A DNA stretch of 64,000 nucleotides, from positions 1,054,001 through 1,118,000 of the forward strand of contig NZ_CP154857.1 of NCBI RefSeq assembly GCF_039614715.1. The letters are read 5' to 3'. Positions 57,020-64,000 of this stretch are shown here, piece after piece. Source of the stretch: Microbacterium sp. AZCO (GTDB lineage: Bacteria; Actinomycetota; Actinomycetes; Actinomycetales; Microbacteriaceae). A model generated the notes under the pieces. The model was not told the origin of the DNA. It was given only the letters and a program-made list of their open reading frames with translations, and did no database searches. Numbering within the stretch: position 1 is the first letter of the stretch; every line of letters begins with the position of its first letter. A program made the translations under genes and the position numbers.

Positions 57020-60000
57020 CCGTCACCTCCAGAATGCGGTTCCAGACGACGTCGCCGTCGGGGTCGAGTCCCTCCGCGACCGCCTCCTGGCGGGTCTGCA
57101 GGACTGCGGCGTAGTCGCGCGGAAGGACCCGCGAGAAGTCGTCGAGAACGGTGTCGAAGTCGTCGAGGAACGACTGGGCCAGTGCCGAGCCGGTCTCGGC
57201 GACGTGCTGCTCGAGCAGGTCGCGGAGGATCTCGGCATCCCCCGAGCCCATCTCGCCGAGCACGAGCTCGCCGCTCGCGAGCGCCTCGCGGTTCACGAGG
57301 TCGCGGTCGAGCCGGTACACATAGGCGGTGCCTCCGGACATGCCGGCGCCGAGGTTGCGGCCGGTCGTGCCGAGGATGACGGCGAGTCCGCCCGTCATGT
57401 ACTCGAGCGCGTGGTCGCCCACGCCCTCGACGACGGCGGTCGCGCCCGAGTTGCGCACGAAGAAGCGCTCGCCCACGACGCCGCTCAGGAACATCGTGCC
57501 CTGCGTCGCGCCGTAGCCGATGACATTGCCGGCGATGACGTTCTGCGACGCGTCGAAGGTCGCGCCGCGCGGCGGGCGGATGACGATCTGCCCGCCCGAG
57601 AGACCCTTGCCGACGTAGTCGTTCGAGTCGCCCTCGAGCCGCAGCGTGATGCCGGCAGGCATGAAGGCGCCGAAGGACTGACCGGCGGAGCCCGTCAGGT
57701 TGACGACGATCGAGCCCGACGGAAGGCCGTTCTGGCCGTGGGCGCGGGTGACGTGGTGACCCAGCATCGTGCCGACGGCGCGCTCGGTGTTGCGGATCGG
57801 CAGGTCGATCTCGATGTGGCCGCCGTGCGCGATGACGTCCTGCGCGCGCTCGATGAGCGGAACGTCGAAGTGGTCCTCGAGCTCGTGCTGCTGGGCCCGG
57901 GCGTTGCGGCGGGGCTCGTCCTCGGCGAAGGCGGGGCCCTCGAGCACCGGCGACAGGTCGAGGCCGTTCGCCTTCCAGTGCTCCACGGCGCCGTTGAGGT
58001 CGAGCAGCTCGACGTGCCCGATCGCCTCGTCGAGCGAGCGGAAGCCCAGTTCGGCGAGGTACTCGCGCACCTCCTCGGCGATGAACTCCATGAAGTTCAC
58101 GACGAACTCCGGCTTGCCGTTGAAGCGCGACCGCAGGACCGGGTTCTGCGTCGCGACGCCCACGGGGCAGGTGTCGAGGTGGCAGACGCGCATCATGATG
58201 CAGCCGGACACGACGAGCGGAGCCGTCGCGAAGCCGAACTCCTCGGCGCCGAGCAGCGCGCCGATGATGACGTCGCGTCCGGTCTTGAGCTGCCCGTCGA
58301 CCTGGACCACGACGCGGTCGCGCATGCCGTTGAGCATGAGCGTCTGCTGCGTCTCGGCAAGGCCGAGCTCCCACGGCGTGCCCGCGTGCTTGAGCGAGTT
58401 CAGCGGGCTCGCACCCGTGCCGCCGTCGTGGCCGGAGACCAGGATGACGTCGGCGAGGGCCTTGGCGGTGCCCGCCGCGACCGCGCCGATGCCGGACTGG
58501 CTCACGAGCTTGACGTGCACCCGGGCGCCGGGGTTGGCGCGCTTCAGGTCGAAGATGAGCTGCTTGAGGTCTTCGATCGAGTAGATGTCGTGGTGCGGGG
58601 GCGGGGAGATGAGTCCGACGCCCGCCGTCGCATGCCGCGTGCGCGCGACCCACGGGTACACCTTGGTCGGGGGCAGCTGACCGCCCTCGCCGGGCTTGGC
58701 GCCCTGGGCGAGCTTGATCTGGATGTCGTCGGACTCCGTCAGGTAGAGGCTCGTGACGCCGAAGCGACCCGACGCGACCTGCTTGATCGAGCTGCGGCGC
58801 TCGGGGTCGAGGAGACGGTCGACGTCCTCTCCGCCCTCGCCCGTGTTGGACTTGCCGCCGATGCGGTTCATCGCGATCGCGAGCGTCTCGTGCGCCTCGC
58901 GCGAGATCGAGCCGTAGCTCATCGCGCCGGTGGAGAACCGCTTGACGATCGACGAGACGGGTTCGACCTCGTCGATCGGCACGGGGGTGCGCCGGCCCGT
59001 GCGCAGCTTGAACAGGCCGCGGAGCGTCTTCAGCTCGGCCGCCTGGTCGTCGACGAGCTTCGTGTACTCGCGGAAGATGTCGTATCGGCGCGTGCGCGTC
59101 GAGTGCTGCAGGCGGAACACCGTCTCGGGGTTGAAGAGGTGCGGCGATCCGTCGCGGCGCCACTGGTACTCGCCGCCGGTCCACAGGCGCTCGTGCGCGC
59201 GGACCGCGGCATCCTCCGGGTACGCGTACGCGTGCCGCGCGGCGTTCTCGGCCGCGATCACGTCGAGGCCCACTCCCCCGAGCTTCGACTCGGTGCCCGT
59301 GAAGTACTTGGCGATGAAGTCGTCGGAGAGGCCGACGGCCTCGAACACCTGCGCGCCCGCATAGGACGAGACGGTCGAGATGCCCATTTTGGACATGATC
59401 TTGAGCACGCCCTTGCCGAGCGCGTAGATCAGGTTCTTGACGGCCTTCTCGGGCGAGATTCCGGTGATGAAGCCGGCGCGCACGAGGTACTCGACGGTCT
59501 CCATCGCGAGATACGGGTTGACGGCGGATGCGCCGTACCCGATGAGCGTCGCGACGTGATGCACTTCGCGGACGTCGCCTGCCTCGACCACGAGACCGCA
59601 CTTCATGCGCGTCTGCTTGCGGATGAGGTGGTGGTGGACGGCCGCGAGCATGAGCAGCGACGGGATGGGCGCGAGGTCCTTGTTGGAGTCGCGGTCGCTC
59701 AGGACGATGAACTCCGCGCCGTCCTCGATCGCCTGGTCGACCTCGTCGCACATCTGCGCGAGGCGCTTCTGCATGCCCTTGTGGCCGGCCTCGACGCGGT
59801 AGAGACCGCGGATCGTCACCGAGGTGCGACCCGGCAGCGCCGTGTCGATGTGCTGGATCTTCGCCAGTTCGTCGTTGTCGATGACCGGGAAGTCCAGCGT
59901 GACGGTGCGCGTGTGGTCGGGGCCCGACGTGAGCAGGTTGCGCTCGGGACCGAGGCCCAGCGCGAGCGAGGTGACGACCTCTTCGCGGATGGAGTCGAGC

Positions 60001-61598
60001 GGCGGGTTCGTCACCTGCGCGAACTGCTGCGTGAAGTAGTCGAACAGCAGGCGCGGGCGGTCGCTGAGCACGGCGACGGGGGTGTCGCTGCCCATCGCGC
60101 CGAGGGGCTCGGCGCCCGTCTGGCCCATGGGCGTGAGAAGGATGCGCACCTCCTCCTCGGTATAGCCGAACGTGCGCTGCCGGCGCGTGATCGACGCGAT
60201 CGGGTGCACGATGTGCTCGCGCTCCGGCAGCTCGGAGAGACGCACGCGGCCCGCGTCGAGCCACTCCTGCCACGGCTCCATCTCGGCGAGCTGCGTCTTG
60301 ATCTCGTCGTCCTCGATCACGCGGCGCTGAGCCGTGTCGACCAGGAACATGCGGCCGGGGCGCAGGCGTCCGCGACGCTTGATGCGCTCGGGCTCGAAGT
60401 CGAGCACGCCCGTCTCGCTGCCGATGACGATGAGGCCGTCGGTCGTCTCGGTCCAGCGCCCGGGGCGCAGGCCGTTGCGGTCGAGCGTCGCGCCGACGAG
60501 CGTGCCGTCGGTGAAGATGAGCGCGGCGGGGCCGTCCCACGGCTCCATCTGCATGGCGTGGTAGTCGTAGAACGCGCGCAGCTTCGGGTCGATGCCGAGC
60601 TGCTTCTCGTACGCCTCGGGGACCATCATCATGATGGCGTGCGGGAGGCTCCGGCCCGTGAGCGTCAGGAGCTCGAGGACCTCGTCGAACGACGCCGAGT
60701 CACTCGCGCCCTCCGTGCAGATCGGCAGGAGCGGCGTGATGTCGCCGAGCAGCTCGGACTCGAGCTGCGACTGGCGCGCCCGCATCCAGTTGCGGTTGCC
60801 GTTGACGGTGTTGATCTCGCCGTTGTGCGCGAGCATGCGCAGGGGCTGCGCGAGCGGCCACGACGGGAAGGTGTTCGTCGAGTAGCGCGAGTGCACGACG
60901 GCGAGCTCCGACATGAAGCGCTCGTCCGACAGGTCGGGGTAGAACGGCTCGAGCTGGAGGGTCGTGACCATGCCCTTGTAGCCGAGGGTGCGGCTCGACA
61001 GCGACACGAAGTAGGCGTCCAGCTCGCGGCGGGCGCGCTTGCGCAGACGGTAGACGCGACGGTCGAGCGCGATGCCGGAGAGTGCCGGCTCGGAGCCCGT
61101 CGCGGGGCGCGAGACGAAGAGCTGCTCGAACGAGGGCTGGGCCGCGTGGGCGAGCTTGCCGAGGTGGGAGTCGTCGGTCGGCACCTCGCGCCAGCCGAGC
61201 ACGACGAGGTTCTCGCTGGCGGCGATGCGCTCGATGCCGGTCTTCTGCTCGTCGCGCGCCTCGGCGTCGACCGGCAGGAAGACCATGCCCGCGGCGTACT
61301 CCCCGACCGGGGGCAGGTCGAAGCCCACCACGGCGCGCAGGAAGGCGTCGGGCATCTGGGTGAGGATGCCCGCACCGTCGCCGGTGCCGGCGTCCGATCC
61401 GATGGCGCCTCGATGCTCGAGGTTGCGCAGGGCCGTCAGGGCGAGCGCGATGATGTCATGCCCGGGCTCGCCGCGCAGGGTCGCGACCATGGCGAGACCA
61501 CAGGCGTCCTTCTCGAAGGCAGGGTTGTACATGCCCTGTTTCGGCGGGAAATCGCCCATGCCTGGCCGGCCGGCGTTGTGACGGGGGCTCGATGCCAT
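57012..61598 (-). CDS. gltB: Glutamate synthase large subunit
   Basis: A 1,528-residue multidomain enzyme. A short propeptide precedes the N-terminal nucleophile Cys (DACG, about 33) of the class II glutaminase domain (about 33-430). Next come the central domain, the FMN-binding synthase barrel (about 800-1200) with [17 protein letters not shown], and [12 protein letters not shown] at about 1131 for the 3Fe-4S cluster. The C-terminal beta-helix starts around 1270. It releases ammonia from glutamine and makes glutamate with gltD. ATG at 61598 is used, nine bases after GAGGA; a GTG at 61613 is possible. Confidence 0.97.
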   Translation of the reverse strand: MASSPRHNAGRPGMGDFPPKQGMYNPAFEKDACGLAMVATLRGEPGHDIIALALTALRNLEHRGAIGSDAGTGDGAGILTQMPDAFLRAVVGFDLPPVGEYAAGMVFLPVDAEARDEQKTGIERIAASENLVVLGWREVPTDDSHLGKLAHAAQPSFEQLFVSRPATGSEPALSGIALDRRVYRLRKRARRELDAYFVSLSSRTLGYKGMVTTLQLEPFYPDLSDERFMSELAVVHSRYSTNTFPSWPLAQPLRMLAHNGEINTVNGNRNWMRARQSQLESELLGDITPLLPICTEGASDSASFDEVLELLTLTGRSLPHAIMMMVPEAYEKQLGIDPKLRAFYDYHAMQMEPWDGPAALIFTDGTLVGATLDRNGLRPGRWTETTDGLIVIGSETGVLDFEPERIKRRGRLRPGRMFLVDTAQRRVIEDDEIKTQLAEMEPWQEWLDAGRVRLSELPEREHIVHPIASITRRQRTFGYTEEEVRILLTPMGQTGAEPLGAMGSDTPVAVLSDRPRLLFDYFTQQFAQVTNPPLDSIREEVVTSLALGLGPERNLLTSGPDHTRTVTLDFPVIDNDELAKIQHIDTALPGRTSVTIRGLYRVEAGHKGMQKRLAQMCDEVDQAIEDGAEFIVLSDRDSNKDLAPIPSLLMLAAVHHHLIRKQTRMKCGLVVEAGDVREVHHVATLIGYGASAVNPYLAMETVEYLVRAGFITGISPEKAVKNLIYALGKGVLKIMSKMGISTVSSYAGAQVFEAVGLSDDFIAKYFTGTESKLGGVGLDVIAAENAARHAYAYPEDAAVRAHERLWTGGEYQWRRDGSPHLFNPETVFRLQHSTRTRRYDIFREYTKLVDDQAAELKTLRGLFKLRTGRRTPVPIDEVEPVSSIVKRFSTGAMSYGSISREAHETLAIAMNRIGGKSNTGEGGEDVDRLLDPERRSSIKQVASGRFGVTSLYLTESDDIQIKLAQGAKPGEGGQLPPTKVYPWVARTRHATAGVGLISPPPHHDIYSIEDLKQLIFDLKRANPGARVHVKLVSQSGIGAVAAGTAKALADVILVSGHDGGTGASPLNSLKHAGTPWELGLAETQQTLMLNGMRDRVVVQVDGQLKTGRDVIIGALLGAEEFGFATAPLVVSGCIMMRVCHLDTCPVGVATQNPVLRSRFNGKPEFVVNFMEFIAEEVREYLAELGFRSLDEAIGHVELLDLNGAVEHWKANGLDLSPVLEGPAFAEDEPRRNARAQQHELEDHFDVPLIERAQDVIAHGGHIEIDLPIRNTERAVGTMLGHHVTRAHGQNGLPSGSIVVNLTGSAGQSFGAFMPAGITLRLEGDSNDYVGKGLSGGQIVIRPPRGATFDASQNVIAGNVIGYGATQGTMFLSGVVGERFFVRNSGATAVVEGVGDHALEYMTGGLAVILGTTGRNLGAGMSGGTAYVYRLDRDLVNREALASGELVLGEMGSGDAEILRDLLEQHVAETGSALAQSFLDDFDTVLDDFSRVLPRDYAAVLQTRQEAVAEGLDPDGDVVWNRILEVTGG

Positions 61599-61679
61599 AC
61601 CAACCGTCCTCACGTTGATGCTGACAATGGGACGACGTCGGCCCGGAAACTAGCTGAAGAGCACTGGTGGAAGTGCGGG

Positions 61680-62663
61680 TTACTTCGAGGCGACTGTGCT
61701 TGTGGCGCTGCCCGATTCGACCTGCTCCGCCGGTGGTTCACTCACATCGACGAAGTCCTCGGTCTCTGCCGATTGTACAGCCCCCTTGGGCTTCCACTCG
61801 CGACCGGGCACATACGGCGACGGTTCGAGGCCCGGATGGCGGCGCTTCTGCACGAAGAGGATGACAAGACCGAGCACGACGCCGATGATCGCGGCCCACA
61901 CATTGGTGCGGAGCCCGAGGTACACGTCGCTCGGGTCGATCCGGATCGACTCCCACACGATGCGGCCCGCGCTGTACCAGACGAGGTACAGGCCGAAGAG
62001 GCGGCCCCACTGCAGCGTGAAGGCGCGTCCCGCCCACAGCAGCACGAAGACGCCCATCGTGTTCCAGATGACCTCGTAGAGGAAGGTCGGGTGGAAGAGT
62101 GTGCCCGGCTCGAGCCCGGGCGGGAAGGCGGGGTTGTCGCTGTCGATCCGGAGGCCCCACGGAAGATCGGTGGGCAGGCCGAAGAGCTCCTGGTTGAACC
62201 AGTTGCCGAACCGGCCCAGCGCCTGCGCCAGCAGCAGTCCCGGCGCCAGTGCGTCGGCGAACGCGGTGAAGCGGATGCCGGTCCACCGGCAGCCGAGCCA
62301 CGCGCCGATGGCACCGCCGATGAGGGCGCCGTAGATCGCGATGCCGCCCTCCCAGATGTACAGCCACGACCATGGCCGCGACCCCTCGCCGAAGTAGAAG
62401 TTGTAGTGCGTGAGCACGTGGTAGATGCGCGCCGCGATGATCGCGAGGGGCACCGCGATGAGCGCGATGTCGATGACGACCCAGGGCTCCGCACCGCGTT
62501 TGGTGAGGCGGTGGTTCGTCAGGAAGACGGCGACGATGATGCCCGCGATGATGCACAGCGCGTAGTAGTGGATCGTCAGGTTCCACGAGAAGAGGTGGAT
62601 CGTGAACGAGCTCACGGGAGGGCTCGGGATGCTGGTGACGACGTCGAGTGCGGCGCGGATCAT
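61680..62663 (-). CDS. lgt: Prolipoprotein diacylglyceryl transferase
   Basis: A 327-residue integral membrane enzyme with about seven helices that adds diacylglycerol to the lipobox Cys of prolipoproteins. The signature ALGRFGNWFNQELFGLPTD (about 145-163) contains the phosphatidylglycerol-binding Arg and Asn. The C-terminal 50 residues (charged, Glu/Val-rich) extend beyond the usual length, as in many actinobacteria. It lies between trpA and gltB, on the same strand, 48 bases after the trpA stop. GAAGGACC precedes the ATG. It acts before lnt, encoded at 26622-28226. Confidence 0.97.
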   Translation of the reverse strand: MIRAALDVVTSIPSPPVSSFTIHLFSWNLTIHYYALCIIAGIIVAVFLTNHRLTKRGAEPWVVIDIALIAVPLAIIAARIYHVLTHYNFYFGEGSRPWSWLYIWEGGIAIYGALIGGAIGAWLGCRWTGIRFTAFADALAPGLLLAQALGRFGNWFNQELFGLPTDLPWGLRIDSDNPAFPPGLEPGTLFHPTFLYEVIWNTMGVFVLLWAGRAFTLQWGRLFGLYLVWYSAGRIVWESIRIDPSDVYLGLRTNVWAAIIGVVLGLVILFVQKRRHPGLEPSPYVPGREWKPKGAVQSAETEDFVDVSEPPAEQVESGSATSTVASK

Positions 62664-62711
62664 GCTGGTCCTTCGAAGAGGGATCGTCGGCGGCGGGCCG
62701 ACTGTGGAAGT

Positions 62712-63503
62712 CTAAGCGGCGCGCGTCGTGCCCGCGGCGAGGGCACGGGCCGTCTCGGCGAGGCCGTCGAGGCCGCCGTCGCGCAGCGCGCGGACGAGCG
62801 CCGTGCCCACGATCGCGCCGTCGGCGTAGTCGAGCACGCCGCCGACCTGCTCGGCGTTGGAGATGCCGATGCCGACGCACGCGTGCTCGACCCCGTGGTC
62901 GCGGAGCCGGCCGACGAGCGTCCGTGCCGCGGCATCCAGCTGTGCCCGCTCCCCCGTGATGCCCATGGTCGACACGGTGTAGACGAAGCCCGTGGAGTTG
63001 CGCGCGATGAGATCGAGGCGCTCGTCGGTGGAGGTGGGCGCGGCGAGGAACACGCGGTCGAGGCCCGTGCGCTCGCTCGCGGCGATCCAGTCCGCCGCCG
63101 CGTCGGGCGTGATGTCGGGCGTGATGAGCCCCGCGCCGCCCGCGGCGGCGAGGTCGTCGGCGTAGCGGTCGACGCCGTACTGCACGACGGGATTCCAGTA
63201 CGTCATGACGAGCACGGGAACGTCGACGCGCCGCGCGATCTCGCGCACGGCGGTGAAGGTGTCGCGCATGCGGAAGCCCGCCGCGAGGGCGGCCTGCGTC
63301 GCCTCCTGGATGATGACGCCGTCCATGACGGGGTCGGAGTAGGGCGGGCCGAGCTCGAGCACGTCGGCGCCGTTCTCCGCGAGCGTGACGGCGGCCTCGA
63401 TGCTCGTCTCGAGGTCGGGGAAGCCGAGCGGAAGGTAGCCGACGAAGGCGCCGCGGCCCTCCGCACGGGCCGCGTCGATCGCGGCGGCCACGCGCGAGGT
63501 CAC
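62712..63503 (-). CDS. trpA: Tryptophan synthase alpha chain
   Basis: A 263-residue TIM-barrel protein that cleaves indole-3-glycerol phosphate to indole and glyceraldehyde 3-phosphate. [17 protein letters not shown] carries the catalytic Glu and the Asp of the second acid, with [29 protein letters not shown] and [17 protein letters not shown] forming the phosphate-binding loops. The ATG overlaps the trpB stop by four bases, so subunits are made in step and indole is channelled to TrpB. Confidence 0.97.
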   Translation of the reverse strand: MTSRVAAAIDAARAEGRGAFVGYLPLGFPDLETSIEAAVTLAENGADVLELGPPYSDPVMDGVIIQEATQAALAAGFRMRDTFTAVREIARRVDVPVLVMTYWNPVVQYGVDRYADDLAAAGGAGLITPDITPDAAADWIAASERTGLDRVFLAAPTSTDERLDLIARNSTGFVYTVSTMGITGERAQLDAAARTLVGRLRDHGVEHACVGIGISNAEQVGGVLDYADGAIVGTALVRALRDGGLDGLAETARALAAGTTRAA

Positions 63504-64000
63504 AGCTGGACCCCCTCGCCCTTGGCGGCGTCATCGGGCTCGGGCTCCACGACCGGCTCCGCGCCGTCGTAGAGGCCGAAGTACTGGGCGGCGGTGTCCA
63601 TGTCCTTGTCGCCGCGTCCGGAGAGGCAGACGGCCAGCACGGCGTCGGGGCCGAGCTCACGGCCGATGCGCAGGGCGCCTGCCAGGGCGTGCGCCGACTC
63701 GATCGCGGGGATGATGCCCTCGGTCTCGGAGAGCAGTCGCAGCGCCTGCATCGCCTCGTCGTCGGTCGCGGGGATGTACTCCGCGCGACCGATCGACGCG
63801 AGCCACGAGTGCTCCGGGCCGACGCCCGGGTAGTCGAGGCCGGCCGAGATCGAGTGCGATTCGATCGTCTGGCCGTCGTCGTCCTGCAGGACGAACGTCT
63901 TCGCACCGTGCAGCACGCCGGGGCGACCGCGTTCGATGGACGCCGCGTGCCGGGGCGTGTCGACGCCGTCGCCCGCCGCTTCGACCCCGTAGAGCCGGAC
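63500..64000 (-). CDS. trpB: Tryptophan synthase beta chain, C-terminal part
   Basis: The 3' end of trpB; the start lies past the right edge. About 166 residues are visible, including [18 protein letters not shown], the [17 protein letters not shown] region of the PLP-enzyme fold and [14 protein letters not shown], where the Ser-Gly-Arg-Gly loop binds the PLP pyridine ring. It condenses indole with serine. The C-terminus has an acidic extension. The stop overlaps trpA. Confidence 0.97.
   Translation of the reverse strand, partial: VRLYGVEAAGDGVDTPRHAASIERGRPGVLHGAKTFVLQDDDGQTIESHSISAGLDYPGVGPEHSWLASIGRAEYIPATDDEAMQALRLLSETEGIIPAIESAHALAGALRIGRELGPDAVLAVCLSGRGDKDMDTAAQYFGLYDGAEPVVEPEPDDAAKGEGVQL

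Noticed and set aside
61599..61679. Riboswitch or attenuator upstream of gltB
   Set aside because: The 81-base gap shows no strong hairpin, T tract or known riboswitch core.
56484..63572. A 2,362-codon open frame on the plus strand
   Set aside because: It is antisense to gltD, gltB and lgt, has no domain similarity, and arises because stop codons are rare on the opposite strand in 70% GC DNA.
1..64000. CRISPR array, prophage or insertion sequence
   Set aside because: No spaced direct repeats, integrase, transposase or phage structural genes were found; the tRNA genes have no adjacent integrase or repeat of their 3' end.

Overview
The window is high-GC (about 70%) chromosomal DNA from an actinobacterium, most likely a Microbacteriaceae member close to Microbacterium. 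This rests on GTG-rich starts, many leaderless TANNNT promoters, RbpA, an ANTAR regulator beside polA, and the pafB-pafC-tatA-tatC-helY neighbourhood. Genus is an inference from gene content and word usage; no rRNA is present. I found 65 protein genes and two tRNA-Leu genes. There is no prophage, transposase, CRISPR array or recognisable defence island, and no stretch over 300 bases lacks a gene.

Region by region. 1-5.4 kb: the end of a branched-chain-type 2-oxoacid dehydrogenase E2, a Tat-exported phosphoesterase, and a TetR repressor divergent from an acyl-CoA dehydrogenase / MaoC hydratase / CitE-like lyase operon, resembling the mycobacterial leucine-catabolic block. 5.4-14.8 kb: histidine phosphatase, sirtuin, SpoU-type RNA methyltransferase, SGNH hydrolase, a DEAD/DEAH helicase, a secreted PL11 rhamnogalacturonan lyase with its own promoter and LacI-like operator, and a ferritin-like/VIT iron exporter. 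14.8-28.6 kb: tRNA-Leu(GAG), an M20 peptidase and uppP, then a conserved actinobacterial block (PAC2, HAD, trmI, FKBP lipoprotein, pafB, pafC, tatA, tatC, helY, lnt, rbpA). This block is where other actinobacteria carry the Pup/proteasome genes, which are absent here. 28.7-32.6 kb: an NfeD/SPFH/GDPD operon, an SDR and a DUF308 protein.

32.7-46.1 kb is the accessory-looking part: transporters, a molybdopterin oxidoreductase / flavin reductase / zinc-ribbon operon, small regulators each paired with a target (CGNR with MFS, ArsR with SRPBCC), a patatin, an F420-type oxidoreductase, a second SGNH hydrolase, a luciferase-like monooxygenase and a phosphoribosyltransferase. 46-64 kb is housekeeping, mainly on the minus strand: DUF885 peptidase, polA, thioesterase, pdtaR-like regulator, tRNA-Leu(CAA), APC permease, pyk, gltD, gltB, lgt, trpA and the end of trpB.

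The clearest new-looking signals are regulatory rather than a new enzyme system. They are paired TetR operators, a 35-bp ArsR palindrome over a near-consensus promoter, a LacI-like operator on an orphan pectin lyase, at least 15 predicted leaderless genes, and strong enrichment of the word GGATGC/GCATCC.
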